NCBI RefSeq assembly: GCF_008634025.1
Contig: NZ_PDCM01000001.1
Span: 2,725,501 to 2,789,500 of the forward strand
Reading direction: 5' to 3'
Source of the DNA: Streptomyces albofaciens JCM 4342
GTDB taxonomy: Bacteria; Actinomycetota; Actinomycetes; Streptomycetales; Streptomycetaceae
DNA: 64,000 bases
In this document: in pieces, positions 1-8,925 of the stretch
Position numbering within the stretch: position 1 is the first letter of the stretch
Layout: each line of letters starts with the position of its first letter
Translations under genes and position numbers: made by a program
Notes under the pieces: generated by a model
The model's database searches: none
Seen by the model: the letters and a program-made list of their open reading frames with translations, nothing else
What the model was told of the DNA's origin: nothing

Positions 1-79
1 CCGGGGAATAGCCACCGGCCACGCGCGGTTGTCCGCGACTGTCCCCTTTCGCACGATCCCAAGTTGAGGAAACAGTTCC

Positions 80-814
80 ATGCGCGTCGAGATCTGGGCC
101 GATATCGCCTGCCCCTGGTGCTACATCGGCAAGGCACGCTTCGAGAAGGGCCTGGCCGCGTTCGCCCATCGGGACGAGGTGGAGATCGTGCACCGGTCCT
201 TCGAGCTCGATCCGCAGGCGCCGGCGGCCGGGGACACGCCGGTGCTGGACATGCTGGCGGGCAAGTACGGGGTGTCGCGGGAGCAGGCCGAGGCCATGGA
301 GGGCCGGGTGGCGGAGGCGGCGGCCGGGGAAGGGCTGGGGTACCGGTCCGACCGTATGCACGGGAACACGTTTGATCTGCACCGGCTGCTGCACCTGGCC
401 AAGGAGCGCGGTGTGCAGGACGAGCTGCTCGGTGCGCTGTACCGGGCCAATTTCGCCGAGGCCCGGCCGCTGGGGGACGCGGAGGTGCTGACCGCCGTGG
501 CGGTGGCGGCGGGGCTGGACGCCGACGAGGTGCGTCGGGTGCTGGCGGACGGGGACGCGTACGCCGAGGCGGTGCGGGCCGACGAGCGGGAGGCGGCGGA
601 GCTGGGTGCCCGGGGTGTGCCGTTCTTCGTCATCGACCGGCGGTACGGGATCTCCGGCGGGCAGCCCGCCGAGGTGTTCCGGCAGGCGCTGGAGCAGGCG
701 CGGGAAGAGCAGGTACGGGAGGAACGGGCGCGGGAGGAGCAGGCCGCCGAGGCGCCGGTGGGTGAGGGGGACGGATGTGGGGACGGGGTGTGCGTGCCCG
801 GCGCCGGTGGCTGA
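80..814 (+). CDS. DsbA-family (FrnE-like) thiol oxidoreductase
   Basis: This 244-residue protein has the thioredoxin-fold active site CPWC at residues 11-14, followed by YIG as in the FrnE group of cytoplasmic DsbA proteins. A cis-proline loop (GVPFFV, Pro181) lies near the C-terminus, so both catalytic elements are present. No signal peptide is visible, which fits a cytosolic disulfide oxidoreductase or isomerase. The tail carries two extra cysteines in a Gly-rich stretch (GCGDGVCVPG) that could bind metal or take part in thiol exchange. The ATG follows a weak purine-rich stretch (gaggaa). The family call is firm; the substrate is unknown. Confidence 0.93.
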   Translation: MRVEIWADIACPWCYIGKARFEKGLAAFAHRDEVEIVHRSFELDPQAPAAGDTPVLDMLAGKYGVSREQAEAMEGRVAEAAAGEGLGYRSDRMHGNTFDLHRLLHLAKERGVQDELLGALYRANFAEARPLGDAEVLTAVAVAAGLDADEVRRVLADGDAYAEAVRADEREAAELGARGVPFFVIDRRYGISGGQPAEVFRQALEQAREEQVREERAREEQAAEAPVGEGDGCGDGVCVPGAGG

Positions 815-930
815 TTTCGGCGGCGTCGGCGCAGCGGCACGTCGCTGACCTGCGTAAATAAGGAGCGCTTGCCGCTGCTCCAAAGATATTCGCCATGGAC
901 GGCGTACGGTCGGGCGGCCACAGTGGGGTC

Positions 931-1989
931 ATGCAGCGCATCGAACCACTTGCGGGGGACCAGTTCGCGCCCCTGACGACGTACCTGAACACCGCCTCCA
1001 GCGGGCTGCTGCCCGCCCGGTCGGCCGCCGCCCTGCGCGCGGCCGTCGAGGAGTCCGGCTCCTACGGGACCATGGGGCTGGACTACTTCGGCCCGGCGGC
1101 GGCCTCGCGGGCCGCCTTCGCCCGGCTGATGCGCGTACCGCCGGAGCGTGTCGCGATCGGCGGCGCGGTGGCGGTGCACGTCGCGCTGATCGCCGGGTCG
1201 CTCCCGGAGGGGGCCGAAGTGCTGGTTCCCGAAGGGGAGTTCAGCTCGCTGGTCAATCCGTTCGCGGTCCGGCCGGGGATCAAGTTGCGTACCGCGCCGC
1301 TGGCGGACCTGGCCGACGCCGTCCGGCCCGGCACGGCGCTCGTCGCCTTCGCCGCCGTGCAGGCGCGGGACGGCCGGATCGCCGACCTGGACGCCGTACG
1401 GGCCGCCGCGCGGGCCCAGTGCGCGCGCACCCTCGTGGACGCCACCCAGGCCGCGGGCTGGCTGCCGCTGCGGGCCGGGGACTTCGACTATCTGGTGTGC
1501 GGCGCGTACAAGTGGCTGCTCTGCCCGCGCGGCACCTCCTTCCTGGTGTGTGGCGGAGAGCCGGAAAGCGACGGGCTCGACGCGCTGCACGCCGGGTGGG
1601 TGGCCGGCGCGGACCCGATGGAGGCCAACTACGGGCCCGTCCAGCGGCTCGCCGCCGACGCCCGCCGCTACGACGAGCCGCACGCCCACTACTCGTACGT
1701 CGGCGCCGAGCACTCCCTCGCCCTGCTGAACGAGCTGGGCGTCGAGACCGTGTACGCCCACGACCTCGCGCTGGCCGACCGCTACCGCGCGGGCCTCGCC
1801 GAACGCGGCCACACCCCGGTGCCCGCGCCCGGCTCGGCGATCGTGTCCGTGCCGGGGCTCGGGGACGCGGCGGAGCGGCTGGAGGCGGCGGGCGTACGGG
1901 TCGCCGTACGGGCGGGGCACCTGCGCGCCGCCTTCCATCTGTACAACTCGTCGGACGACGTGGACCGGCTGCTGGGGTTGCTGGACTGA
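931..1989 (+). CDS. Aminotransferase class V-fold PLP-dependent enzyme
   Basis: The product is about 352 residues and resembles cysteine-desulfurase/kynureninase-fold PLP enzymes. The segment LVDATQAAGW supplies the cofactor-binding Asp near residue 170, and CGAYKWLLCPRG contains the likely Schiff-base Lys near residue 194. I chose ATG 931 because the family-like sequence starts there; an in-frame ATG at 895 would add 12 residues of no recognisable homology. The gene stands alone between the DsbA gene and a convergent hydrolase. Substrate specificity cannot be read from the sequence, and no sulfur-transfer partner genes lie next to it. Confidence 0.87.
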   Translation: MQRIEPLAGDQFAPLTTYLNTASSGLLPARSAAALRAAVEESGSYGTMGLDYFGPAAASRAAFARLMRVPPERVAIGGAVAVHVALIAGSLPEGAEVLVPEGEFSSLVNPFAVRPGIKLRTAPLADLADAVRPGTALVAFAAVQARDGRIADLDAVRAAARAQCARTLVDATQAAGWLPLRAGDFDYLVCGAYKWLLCPRGTSFLVCGGEPESDGLDALHAGWVAGADPMEANYGPVQRLAADARRYDEPHAHYSYVGAEHSLALLNELGVETVYAHDLALADRYRAGLAERGHTPVPAPGSAIVSVPGLGDAAERLEAAGVRVAVRAGHLRAAFHLYNSSDDVDRLLGLLD

Positions 1990-2032
1990 GGGGAGGGGGA
2001 GGAGGGGGTGGGGGCCGTCCCCTGTCGGGCGC

Positions 2033-3343
2033 TCAGATTTCGCCGCGGACCATGCCCATCAGGCGGCCCAGCACGGCTCCGTCGCTGACCCGCAGCCCGT
2101 CGTGCTCCCACTCGTTGGTCACCCAGGTCCGCAGCCCTCGGACGCGCCGCGCGGTTTCCAGGGAGTGGCCGGCGTCGACGTACATGTCGTCGGCGTAGAC
2201 GGCGGCGGCCACCGGCACCTCGTTGGCCGCCAGCCGGCCGGTGTCGTACAGATCGGGCCAGTCGGTGCGCTCGGCCAGCTCCTGCGCCGCGTCCTTCAGC
2301 GGCCGCAGCGACGGGTCGGTGTCGAACAGCCAGGGGTAGACCATCTCGCCCGTGAACAGCACCGGCCGGTCGCCCTCCAGCGCCGCGTCCACCTCGAACT
2401 CCGGGAACTCCGCGCGGACGCGCTCGGCCGCCCACCCGGTGCCCTTCGGGTCCACCGACCGCTGCGCGTAGATCGATTCGTGCAGCACGGCGTACAGCGG
2501 CGCGGCGGTGTAGGAGAGGTGGCCCTCGACGGCCTGGAGGAAGGCGTCGGCCAGTTCGGGGCCCGAGGGGCCGGCCACCCACGCGCCCTCGACCAGATAG
2601 TGCAGGACGTACGAGCCGGTGCCGGTGCCCAGCAGGATGCCCAGCGCCTGGAACGCCTCCGCCGTCAGCCGCCCGCCGCCGGGCAGCCGGACGGTGTGCT
2701 CGCGCAGGTGCGCGGCGATGCGGCGGACGCGTTCGACGTCCTGCGGGTAGCGCTCGTAGTGCGCGGTGTTCTTGCGCGCCACCCGCGGGTAGGCGGCCCG
2801 GTAGACGTCGTCCGCGCTCGCCGCCAGCCCCGGCAGGCCGCCGGTGATCATGACTTCGCGCAGGCCCTCGGGCGCGTACGAGAGGTACGTGGTGGCGCAG
2901 AAGCCGCCGAAGCTCTGGCCCAGGACGCTCCACCGCCCGCCCGGCCCGAGCAGCTCGCGGCGGAACAGCTCGGCGTCCCGCACGATCGCGTCCGCGCGGA
3001 AGTGCGCCAGGTACGCGGCCTGTTCGCGCGGTCCGCCGCGCAGCGCGAGGCTCTGCCGGTTGGCCGGTGTGGAACGGCCGGTGCCCCGCTGGTCCAGCAG
3101 CAGCACCCGGTACCGGTCCAGGGCGCGCACCAGCCAGGAGTCCCGGCCCAGCGGACGCGGTGACGCGCCGCCCGGGCCGCCCTGGAGGAAGACCAGCCAG
3201 GGCAGTTCCTCGTGCTCGCGCCCGGCGGCGACGGCCTCGCGCCCGTACACCGTCAGCCGCTCGCCGTCCGGGACGGCGTGGTCCAGCGGGACCTCCAGGA
3301 AGTGGTCGGTCAGCACGACACCGGGCAGCCGGTCGACGCTCAT
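2033..3343 (-). CDS. Alpha/beta hydrolase, proline iminopeptidase-like (S33)
   Basis: The 436-residue protein has the S33 hallmarks: FLQGGPGG forming the oxyanion region, LLLDQRGTGRS, and the nucleophile elbow GQSFGGF with Ser at about residue 144. The length fits the large prolyl aminopeptidase subgroup. No signal peptide is seen, so it is probably cytoplasmic and releases N-terminal proline or a similar residue from small peptides. It is divergent from the sigma-factor gene beginning at 3466, and the 122 bp between them must hold both promoters. The family call is secure; the peptide substrate is inferred from the family only. Confidence 0.9.
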   Translation of the reverse strand: MSVDRLPGVVLTDHFLEVPLDHAVPDGERLTVYGREAVAAGREHEELPWLVFLQGGPGGASPRPLGRDSWLVRALDRYRVLLLDQRGTGRSTPANRQSLALRGGPREQAAYLAHFRADAIVRDAELFRRELLGPGGRWSVLGQSFGGFCATTYLSYAPEGLREVMITGGLPGLAASADDVYRAAYPRVARKNTAHYERYPQDVERVRRIAAHLREHTVRLPGGGRLTAEAFQALGILLGTGTGSYVLHYLVEGAWVAGPSGPELADAFLQAVEGHLSYTAAPLYAVLHESIYAQRSVDPKGTGWAAERVRAEFPEFEVDAALEGDRPVLFTGEMVYPWLFDTDPSLRPLKDAAQELAERTDWPDLYDTGRLAANEVPVAAAVYADDMYVDAGHSLETARRVRGLRTWVTNEWEHDGLRVSDGAVLGRLMGMVRGEI

Positions 3344-3465
3344 CTACGCTCCTCGCTTCTCGAACCGCGCGCCCCTCGGGCGCCCCCCGGATCGTGCGGC
3401 ACCGCCGGGCGGCACGCAATTCGGCCGGGCGGACGACTACCGCGAAGCCGGTCGTGAGGCTAGGA

Positions 3466-4074
3466 ATGGCACCACACACTCACGAGGTGGTGCCGGTGGA
3501 CGGGACAACCAGGTACCCGCCGCGCGACCAGGAGTTGCACCGGCGGCTGGTGTACGGGGACGAGACCGCGCTGGGCGAGGCGTACGACGCCTACGGCGCG
3601 CTGGTGCGCGCGGTGGCCCGGCGGGTGAGCGGCAGCGCGGCGGTCGCCGACGAGGTGACCCACCGCGTCTTCATCGAACTGTGGACCTGCCCCTTCGCCT
3701 TCGCGCCCGGCCACGGCTCGCTGCGCGCCTGGCTGAGCATGCGCGGCCACCGGGGCGCGGTGGACCGGGTACGGGAGGCGCGGGCGGAGCGCGCGGAGTG
3801 CGGGCCGGCGCGGGAGACGGCGCCGGAGCCCGCCGAGGAAGCGCGCACGGCACTGCACGCCGCCCTCGCCGAACTGCCCCTGCCCGAGCGCGAAGCCCTG
3901 CACCTGGCGTGCTTCGCCGGACGCACGTACCGGCAGGTCGCGGTGGAGCTGGGCATCGCGGACACGGCGGCCACCGCCCGGCTGCGCTCGGCCCTGAGCG
4001 CGCTGGCCGACCGGCTCACCGGTCCGCCGGCCGCTCCGGGGAGCCCGGCCGGCGAGGCGCGGGACGAGTGCTGA
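3466..4074 (+). CDS. Sigma-70 family (ECF-like) RNA polymerase sigma factor
   Basis: The 202-residue protein has a sigma region-2-like N-terminal half (RRLVYGDETALGEAYDAYGALV through VADEVTHRVFIELW) and a region-4 helix-turn-helix near residues 140-190 (LPLPEREALHLACFAGRTYRQVAVELGIADTAATARLRSAL). I chose ATG 3466, which follows a GAGG sequence, because the longer upstream ORF is arginine-rich shadow sequence. The next gene starts directly after the stop codon and carries a zinc-finger of the anti-sigma type, so the two probably form a sigma/anti-sigma pair. The stimulus and regulon cannot be deduced. Confidence 0.9.
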   Translation: MAPHTHEVVPVDGTTRYPPRDQELHRRLVYGDETALGEAYDAYGALVRAVARRVSGSAAVADEVTHRVFIELWTCPFAFAPGHGSLRAWLSMRGHRGAVDRVREARAERAECGPARETAPEPAEEARTALHAALAELPLPEREALHLACFAGRTYRQVAVELGIADTAATARLRSALSALADRLTGPPAAPGSPAGEARDEC

Positions 4075-5496
4075 ATGCCGGGCGGCGGCCCGGGGCAGCA
4101 AGGGAAGCACACGGCCCGCGCGGGACGGACGGGTGGTGCGGGTGCCGGGAGACGCGGAAAGGGGCGTGCGATGGCTGCGCGAGGCAGGAACGGCCGGGGT
4201 GGCACGGGCGGTTCGGACGGAGCGGACGGTCCGGGCGGTACGGGAGGGGCGGGCGGTCCGGGTGGTGCCGAGGGGCCGGAGGGTTCCGGGAACCCGGACG
4301 TGCCCGGCGGGACCGGCACCGGCGGTCCGAGCGCCGTACACGAAGAGGTCAGCGCCCTGCTCGCCGCGTGGGCGCTCGGCTCCGGCATGCCGGGTGACGA
4401 CGCACGCGTACGCGGTCACCTGCACGACTGCGCGCCCTGCGCGGCCGAGGCGCAGCGGCTGCGGGAGACCGTACGGCTGCTGGACGAGCCCGCTCCCGGC
4501 GGGACGGGGCGCGGCACCGGGCGCAAGGCGAACGCGGGGATGGCCCGCGGCCGGCTGATGGCCGCGGCCCGCGCCGCACGGCCGGGCCAGAGCGCGCCGG
4601 CCGCGCACGCCGAGCCGTACGCCGGAGCGGTGGCCTGCCTGGACGCGCTGCTGCGGGAGCTGGACCGGGAACCGGCCCGCTGGGGCACGCCCGTCGTGCA
4701 CGACTGGGATGTGCAGGGCACCGTGGCGCACCTGGTCGCGGCGGACGAAGTGCTGGCCGAGCGGCTGGGGCTGGCGCCGGTGACGGAGGCGGGCACGGGC
4801 CTGGGGCCGGTGCCCGGGGCCGGGCCGGAAGGGGGCTTCGGGGACGCCGGTACGGGACCGGGCGAGAGGACCGGCATGGGCCCGGGAGGGCGGACCGGTA
4901 CGGGAGCGGGCGGGCGCACGGCCGGTGCGGGCGCCCCCTGGGAGTTGCGCTGGACGGCCCGTACGCACGAGGTGGTGGCCTACGAGCACACCCGGCCGCC
5001 CGCCGAGACCCGGGAGGCGTGGCGTACGCAGGCGCACGGGCTGCTCGCGCTGCCGGAGGCGGGCGACGAGCAGCTGGCCGCCATGGCCACGACCCTGATG
5101 GGGATGCGGCTGCCGGTCGCCGACCACTACGTGATCCGGGCGTTCGAGACCTGGGTGCACACCCGGGACATCGGCCGGGCGCTGGGCCGGGTCGTACCGC
5201 CGCCGCCACCGGTGCACCTGCAAAGGTTCCTGGGGCTGGCGGTGCGCATCCTGGACCTGGCGCTGGGCCCGGACGCGCGGCCCGTACTGCTGTCGGTGGA
5301 GGGCGAGGCGGGCGGCGACTGGGTGCTCGGCTCGGACGCCGAGCCGATCGCCGCCGAACTGGTCCTGGAGGCCACCGACTTCCTGTTGCTCCTCGGCGGG
5401 CGGCAGGACCCCGACGAGATCGCGCGGGGCCAGGCCGGCGACGCGGCCGCCGCCCAGCGGCTGCTGGAGACGGCCACGTCGCTGGCCTGGCTGTAG
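4075..5496 (+). CDS. Zinc-finger (anti-sigma type) protein fused to an MDMPI/DinB-like domain
   Basis: The N-terminal ~85 residues are Gly-rich low complexity. They are followed by a short helical segment with the pattern H115xxxC119xxC122, typical of zinc-binding anti-sigma (zf-HC2) domains. From about residue 175 to the end the protein resembles the mycothiol-dependent maleylpyruvate isomerase (MDMPI) family, with DWDVQGTVAHLVAADE and ETWVHTRDIGRALG supplying histidines at the usual metal-site positions. The gene abuts the sigma gene. An alternative ATG at 4171, preceded by a better purine-rich stretch (ggaaagggg), would remove 32 low-complexity residues. Anti-sigma function is inferred from the motif and the neighbour. 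Confidence 0.83.
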   Translation: MPGGGPGQQGKHTARAGRTGGAGAGRRGKGRAMAARGRNGRGGTGGSDGADGPGGTGGAGGPGGAEGPEGSGNPDVPGGTGTGGPSAVHEEVSALLAAWALGSGMPGDDARVRGHLHDCAPCAAEAQRLRETVRLLDEPAPGGTGRGTGRKANAGMARGRLMAAARAARPGQSAPAAHAEPYAGAVACLDALLRELDREPARWGTPVVHDWDVQGTVAHLVAADEVLAERLGLAPVTEAGTGLGPVPGAGPEGGFGDAGTGPGERTGMGPGGRTGTGAGGRTAGAGAPWELRWTARTHEVVAYEHTRPPAETREAWRTQAHGLLALPEAGDEQLAAMATTLMGMRLPVADHYVIRAFETWVHTRDIGRALGRVVPPPPPVHLQRFLGLAVRILDLALGPDARPVLLSVEGEAGGDWVLGSDAEPIAAELVLEATDFLLLLGGRQDPDEIARGQAGDAAAAQRLLETATSLAWL

Positions 5497-5538
5497 TGCT
5501 CTGCCGCGGCGCCCCGCGGGCACCGCGCGGCGTGGGAG

Positions 5539-6438
5539 TTACTTCACGGGTGTGAAGTCACGCGCGCCGATGTACTCCGGACGCCGGACCGGCGCCGCGA
5601 AGGGCTCCACCGCGGTGTTCTCCACGCTGTTGAACACGATGAAGACGTTGCTGCGCGGGTAGGGCGTGATGTTGTCGCCCGACCCGTGCATGCAGTTGCA
5701 GTCGAACCAGGTGGCCGAACCGGGCTTGCCGGTGAACAGCTTGATGCCGTGCGCGTCGGCCATCTTGGTCAGCGCCTCGTCCGAGGGCGTGCCCGCGTCC
5801 TGCATCTGCAGCGACTTCTTGTAGTTGTCGCGCGGCGTCTCACCGGCGCACCCGAGAAAGTGCCGGTGCGAACCCGGCATGATCATCAGGCCGCCGTTGG
5901 TGTCGTGGTTCTCGGTCAGCGCGATCGAGACCGACACGGTCCGCATGTTCGGCAGGCCGTCCTCGGCGTGCCAGGTCTCGAAGTCGGAGTGCCAGTAGAA
6001 CCCGGAGGCCCCGAAGCCCGGCTTGACGTTGATCCGGGACTGGTGGACGTAGACGTCCGAGCCGAGGATCTGACGGGCGCGTCCCACCACGCGCGGGTCG
6101 GCGACCAGCTTGGCGAACACCTCACTGATCTTGTGCACCTCGAAGACGGACCGGATCTCCTGCGACCGCGGCTCGACGATGGAGCGGTCGTCCGCCCGCA
6201 TCGCCGGGTCGTTGACCAGCCGGTCCAGTTCGGCGCGGTACACCGCGACTTCGTCCGCCGTCAGCAGTTCCCCGATGGCGAAGAAACCGTCGCGTTCGAA
6301 GTCGCTCAGCTCGGCCGGGGTGAAGGGCCCCTCCGTGCCGGGCTGCGACCACACCACCGGGTCCTGCCGCGGGGTGATCACCTCGGTGGCCCCCCGGGTC
6401 GGGTACAGGTCGGCGGTGCGCTCGGGTGCGGTGGTCAT
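5539..6438 (-). CDS. ectD: Ectoine hydroxylase
   Basis: This 299-residue protein is a non-haem Fe(II)/2-oxoglutarate dioxygenase of the EctD type, which converts ectoine to (4S,5S)-5-hydroxyectoine. The iron-binding HxD is in WHSDFETWH, and further conserved blocks (SRINVKPGFGASGFYWHSD, GGLMIMPGSH, SATWFDCNCMHGSGDN) match the family closely. The length is normal for EctD. It is the last gene of the minus-strand order ectA-ectB-ectC-ectD, 87 bp after ectC, so the host can make hydroxyectoine as an osmo- or thermoprotectant. Confidence 0.97.
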   Translation of the reverse strand: MTTAPERTADLYPTRGATEVITPRQDPVVWSQPGTEGPFTPAELSDFERDGFFAIGELLTADEVAVYRAELDRLVNDPAMRADDRSIVEPRSQEIRSVFEVHKISEVFAKLVADPRVVGRARQILGSDVYVHQSRINVKPGFGASGFYWHSDFETWHAEDGLPNMRTVSVSIALTENHDTNGGLMIMPGSHRHFLGCAGETPRDNYKKSLQMQDAGTPSDEALTKMADAHGIKLFTGKPGSATWFDCNCMHGSGDNITPYPRSNVFIVFNSVENTAVEPFAAPVRRPEYIGARDFTPVK

Positions 6439-6525
6439 GGTGTTGCCTTCCTCTCCTCTCGTACGGTGCTTTCTTCTCGCGCCTTCCTCAACTGCCGGAC
6501 GGGGCAGCCGGTCGCGCCGCGCGCG

Positions 6526-6948
6526 TCAGCCGGCCTGGGAGGCCGGCTCCGGCTCGGGCTCGGTGAGCAGCGGGTACACGCCGTTCTCGTCGTGGTCCTC
6601 GCGACCGGTCACCGGCGGGTTGAACACACACACGCAGCGGAAGTCCTTCTTGATGCGCATGGTGTGCTTCTCGTGCCCGTCGAGCAGGTACATCGTGCCC
6701 GGGGTGATGATGTGCTTCTCACCGGTCTCGTCGTTGGTGAGCTCGGCCTCGCCCTCCACGCACAGCACGGCCTCGACGTGGTTGGCGTACCACATCGACG
6801 TCTCGGTGCCCGCGTACAGGATGGTCTCGTGCAGCGAGAAGCCGACGCGCTCCTTGGCGAGGATGATGCGCTTGCTCTCCCAGGTGCCCGACTTGGCCTT
6901 GACGTGGCGGTCGGTGCCTTCGATGTCCTTGAAGGATCGGACGATCAC
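6526..6948 (-). CDS. ectC: L-ectoine synthase
   Basis: The 140-residue protein is EctC, a cupin that cyclises N-gamma-acetyl-diaminobutyrate to ectoine with loss of water. The N-terminus [18 protein letters not shown] and the cupin segment [21 protein letters not shown], followed by [15 protein letters not shown], are characteristic. Its size is as expected. It lies 57 bp downstream of ectB and upstream of ectD in the same orientation, consistent with one transcript from ectA. Regulation is probably by osmotic stress, but no regulator gene sits beside the operon here. Confidence 0.98.
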   Translation of the reverse strand: MIVRSFKDIEGTDRHVKAKSGTWESKRIILAKERVGFSLHETILYAGTETSMWYANHVEAVLCVEGEAELTNDETGEKHIITPGTMYLLDGHEKHTMRIKKDFRCVCVFNPPVTGREDHDENGVYPLLTEPEPEPASQAG

Positions 6949-7005
6949 GGTGTTCTCGTACCTTTCTGTGGTGCGGACAAGGAGTGGTGCGGTGCCGCGG
7001 TGCGC

Positions 7006-8274
7006 TCAGGCGCAGTCGCGGACCGCGCGGGCGAGGATGCGAAGTCCCTCGTCCAACTCCTCGGGGGTGGTCGTCAGCGCCGGCAGCAGCTTGACGACCT
7101 CACTCTCCGGGCCGGAGGTCTCGATGAGCAGACCCAGCTCGAAGGCGCGCTTGGCGATCTTGTTGGCGAGCGGCTTGTCGGAGCACTCCAGGCCCCAGAC
7201 CATGCCGCGGCCGCGGTACTCGGCGATGGCGTCCGGGTGTTCCTCGACGATGGCGCGCAGATGCGACTCGATGATCTCGCCGCGGGCCAGCGTCTGCTTC
7301 TCCATCTGGCCGTCGGCCCAGTACGTGTCCAGGGCCGCGGCGGCGGTGACGAAGGCCGGGTTGTTGCCGCGGAAGGTGCCGTTGTGCTCGCCCGGCTCCC
7401 ACACGTCCAGCTCCGGCTTGAACAGGGTCAGGGCGAGCGGCAGCCCGTAGCCGCTGATGGACTTCGAGACGGTCACGATGTCCGGCACGATGCCCGCCTC
7501 CTCGAAGGAGAAGAACGCGCCGGTGCGGCCGCAGCCCATCTGGATGTCGTCGACGATCAGCAGCATGTCGCGGCGCTTGCACAGGTCGGCCAGCGCGCGC
7601 AGCCACTCGGCGCGGGCGACGTTGATGCCGCCCTCGCCCTGCACCGTCTCGACGATCACGGCGGCCGGGGTGTTCAGGCCGGAGCCGCTGTCCTCCAGCA
7701 GGCGCTCGAACCAGAGGAAGTCCGGGTAGGTGCCGTCGAGGTAGTTGTCGAACGGCATCGGGGTGCCGTGCACGAGCGGGATGCCGGCACCGGCGCGCTT
7801 GAAGGCGTTGCCGGTCACCGCGAGGGCGCCCAGCGACATGCCGTGGAAGGCGTTGGTGAAGGACACGATCGACTCGCGGCCCTTGACCTTGCGGGCCAGC
7901 TTGAGCGCGGCCTCCACGGCGTTGGCGCCCGTCGGGCCGGGGAACATGACCTTGTACGGCAGGTCGCGCGGCCGCAGGATGGTGTTCTGGAAGGTCTCCA
8001 GGAAGGCGCGCTTGGCCGTCGTGGACATGTCCAGGCCGTGGGTGACGCCGTCGCGCTCGATGTAGTCGAGCAGGGCGCGTTTGAGAACGGGATTGTTGTG
8101 CCCGTAGTTCAGTGACCCGGCGCCGGCGAAGAAGTCGAGGTAGGTGTGGCCGTCCTCGTCGTACATGTGGCTGCCCTGCGCGCGGTCGAAGACGGTGGGC
8201 CAACCGCGGCAGTAGCTGCGCACCTCCGACTCCAGGGTCTCGAAGACGCTCAGGTCGGGCTGGGTGATGGTCAC
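7006..8274 (-). CDS. ectB: Diaminobutyrate-2-oxoglutarate transaminase
   Basis: This 422-residue class-III aminotransferase catalyses the first ectoine step, making L-2,4-diaminobutyrate from aspartate semialdehyde with glutamate as donor. Visible features are the PLP-binding segment LLIVDDIQMGCGRTG and the lysine motif TVSKSISGYGLPLAL. Length and N-terminus (FETLESEVRSYCRGWPTVF) match EctB. It lies between ectA and ectC; the 60 bp gap to ectA and 57 bp gap to ectC indicate an operon. Confidence 0.98.
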   Translation of the reverse strand: MTITQPDLSVFETLESEVRSYCRGWPTVFDRAQGSHMYDEDGHTYLDFFAGAGSLNYGHNNPVLKRALLDYIERDGVTHGLDMSTTAKRAFLETFQNTILRPRDLPYKVMFPGPTGANAVEAALKLARKVKGRESIVSFTNAFHGMSLGALAVTGNAFKRAGAGIPLVHGTPMPFDNYLDGTYPDFLWFERLLEDSGSGLNTPAAVIVETVQGEGGINVARAEWLRALADLCKRRDMLLIVDDIQMGCGRTGAFFSFEEAGIVPDIVTVSKSISGYGLPLALTLFKPELDVWEPGEHNGTFRGNNPAFVTAAAALDTYWADGQMEKQTLARGEIIESHLRAIVEEHPDAIAEYRGRGMVWGLECSDKPLANKIAKRAFELGLLIETSGPESEVVKLLPALTTTPEELDEGLRILARAVRDCA

Positions 8275-8334
8275 AGCATGCTCCTGGGAGATGAGTGGCG
8301 TGAGCGGGGAGAAGTCAGGGGGCTGTCGGTGCCG

Positions 8335-8925
8335 TCAGGGCATGAGCCCGGTGGGGGAACCGGGCCGGAGCCCGGTGGACGGACCGAACGGGCCGATGCG
8401 GTGCAGCACCTCGGCGTCGTGGCCCTGCTCGGGGAAGAGCCCGGCGTCGAGGAGGACCTCGCGTGTCAGGGGCGCGCCGTGGCGCTCGGCGAAGGAGGCG
8501 AACAGCCGGTTGGACGCCGCGTTGTCCGCGGTGATCGTGGTCTCCAGGCGGTGCACGTCCCGTTCCTCCGCGGTACGGGCGACCAGGCCGTCCAGGAGGG
8601 CGGCGGCGAGCCCGCGGCCGCGGTGCGCCGCGTCCACGGCGACCTGCCAGACGAACAGCGTCCGCGGGGACTCGGGGCGGAGGTAGCCGGTGATGAAGGC
8701 GGCCGGCTCGCCCGCGCCGTCGCGGGCGACGGCGGAGGTGGCGGCGAAGTCCCGGCACCACAGCAGGTAGCTGTAGGAGGAGTTCAGGTCCAGTGCCTTG
8801 GAGTCGCGGGCGATGCGCCAGATCGCGGCTCCGTCCTCCACGCGTGGGGTGTCGAGCTTGAAGCCCTCCGGCATTTCTCTGATATCGCTTCGGGCACCTG
8901 CATGGTCTGCTTGCGCGGCGGTCAT
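8335..8925 (-). CDS. ectA: L-2,4-diaminobutyrate acetyltransferase
   Basis: The 196-residue GNAT-family protein acetylates diaminobutyrate at N-gamma using acetyl-CoA. The acetyl-CoA loop appears as VAVDAAHRGRGLAAALLDGL, and the region DLNSSYSYLLWCRDFAATS is typical of EctA. It is the first gene of ectABCD. No clear Shine-Dalgarno sequence precedes ATG 8925, and a TAAATT -10-like hexamer ends 8 nt upstream, so a leaderless mRNA is possible. An internal ATG would give a shorter protein beginning MPEGFKLDTP, but the longer form is typical. Confidence 0.96.
   Translation of the reverse strand: MTAAQADHAGARSDIREMPEGFKLDTPRVEDGAAIWRIARDSKALDLNSSYSYLLWCRDFAATSAVARDGAGEPAAFITGYLRPESPRTLFVWQVAVDAAHRGRGLAAALLDGLVARTAEERDVHRLETTITADNAASNRLFASFAERHGAPLTREVLLDAGLFPEQGHDAEVLHRIGPFGPSTGLRPGSPTGLMP

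Noticed and set aside
121..1938. Long minus-strand open frame across the DsbA and aminotransferase genes
   Set aside because: It is antisense to two well-supported genes, Arg/Gly/Pro-rich and without any recognisable domain; such frames are common in high-GC DNA.
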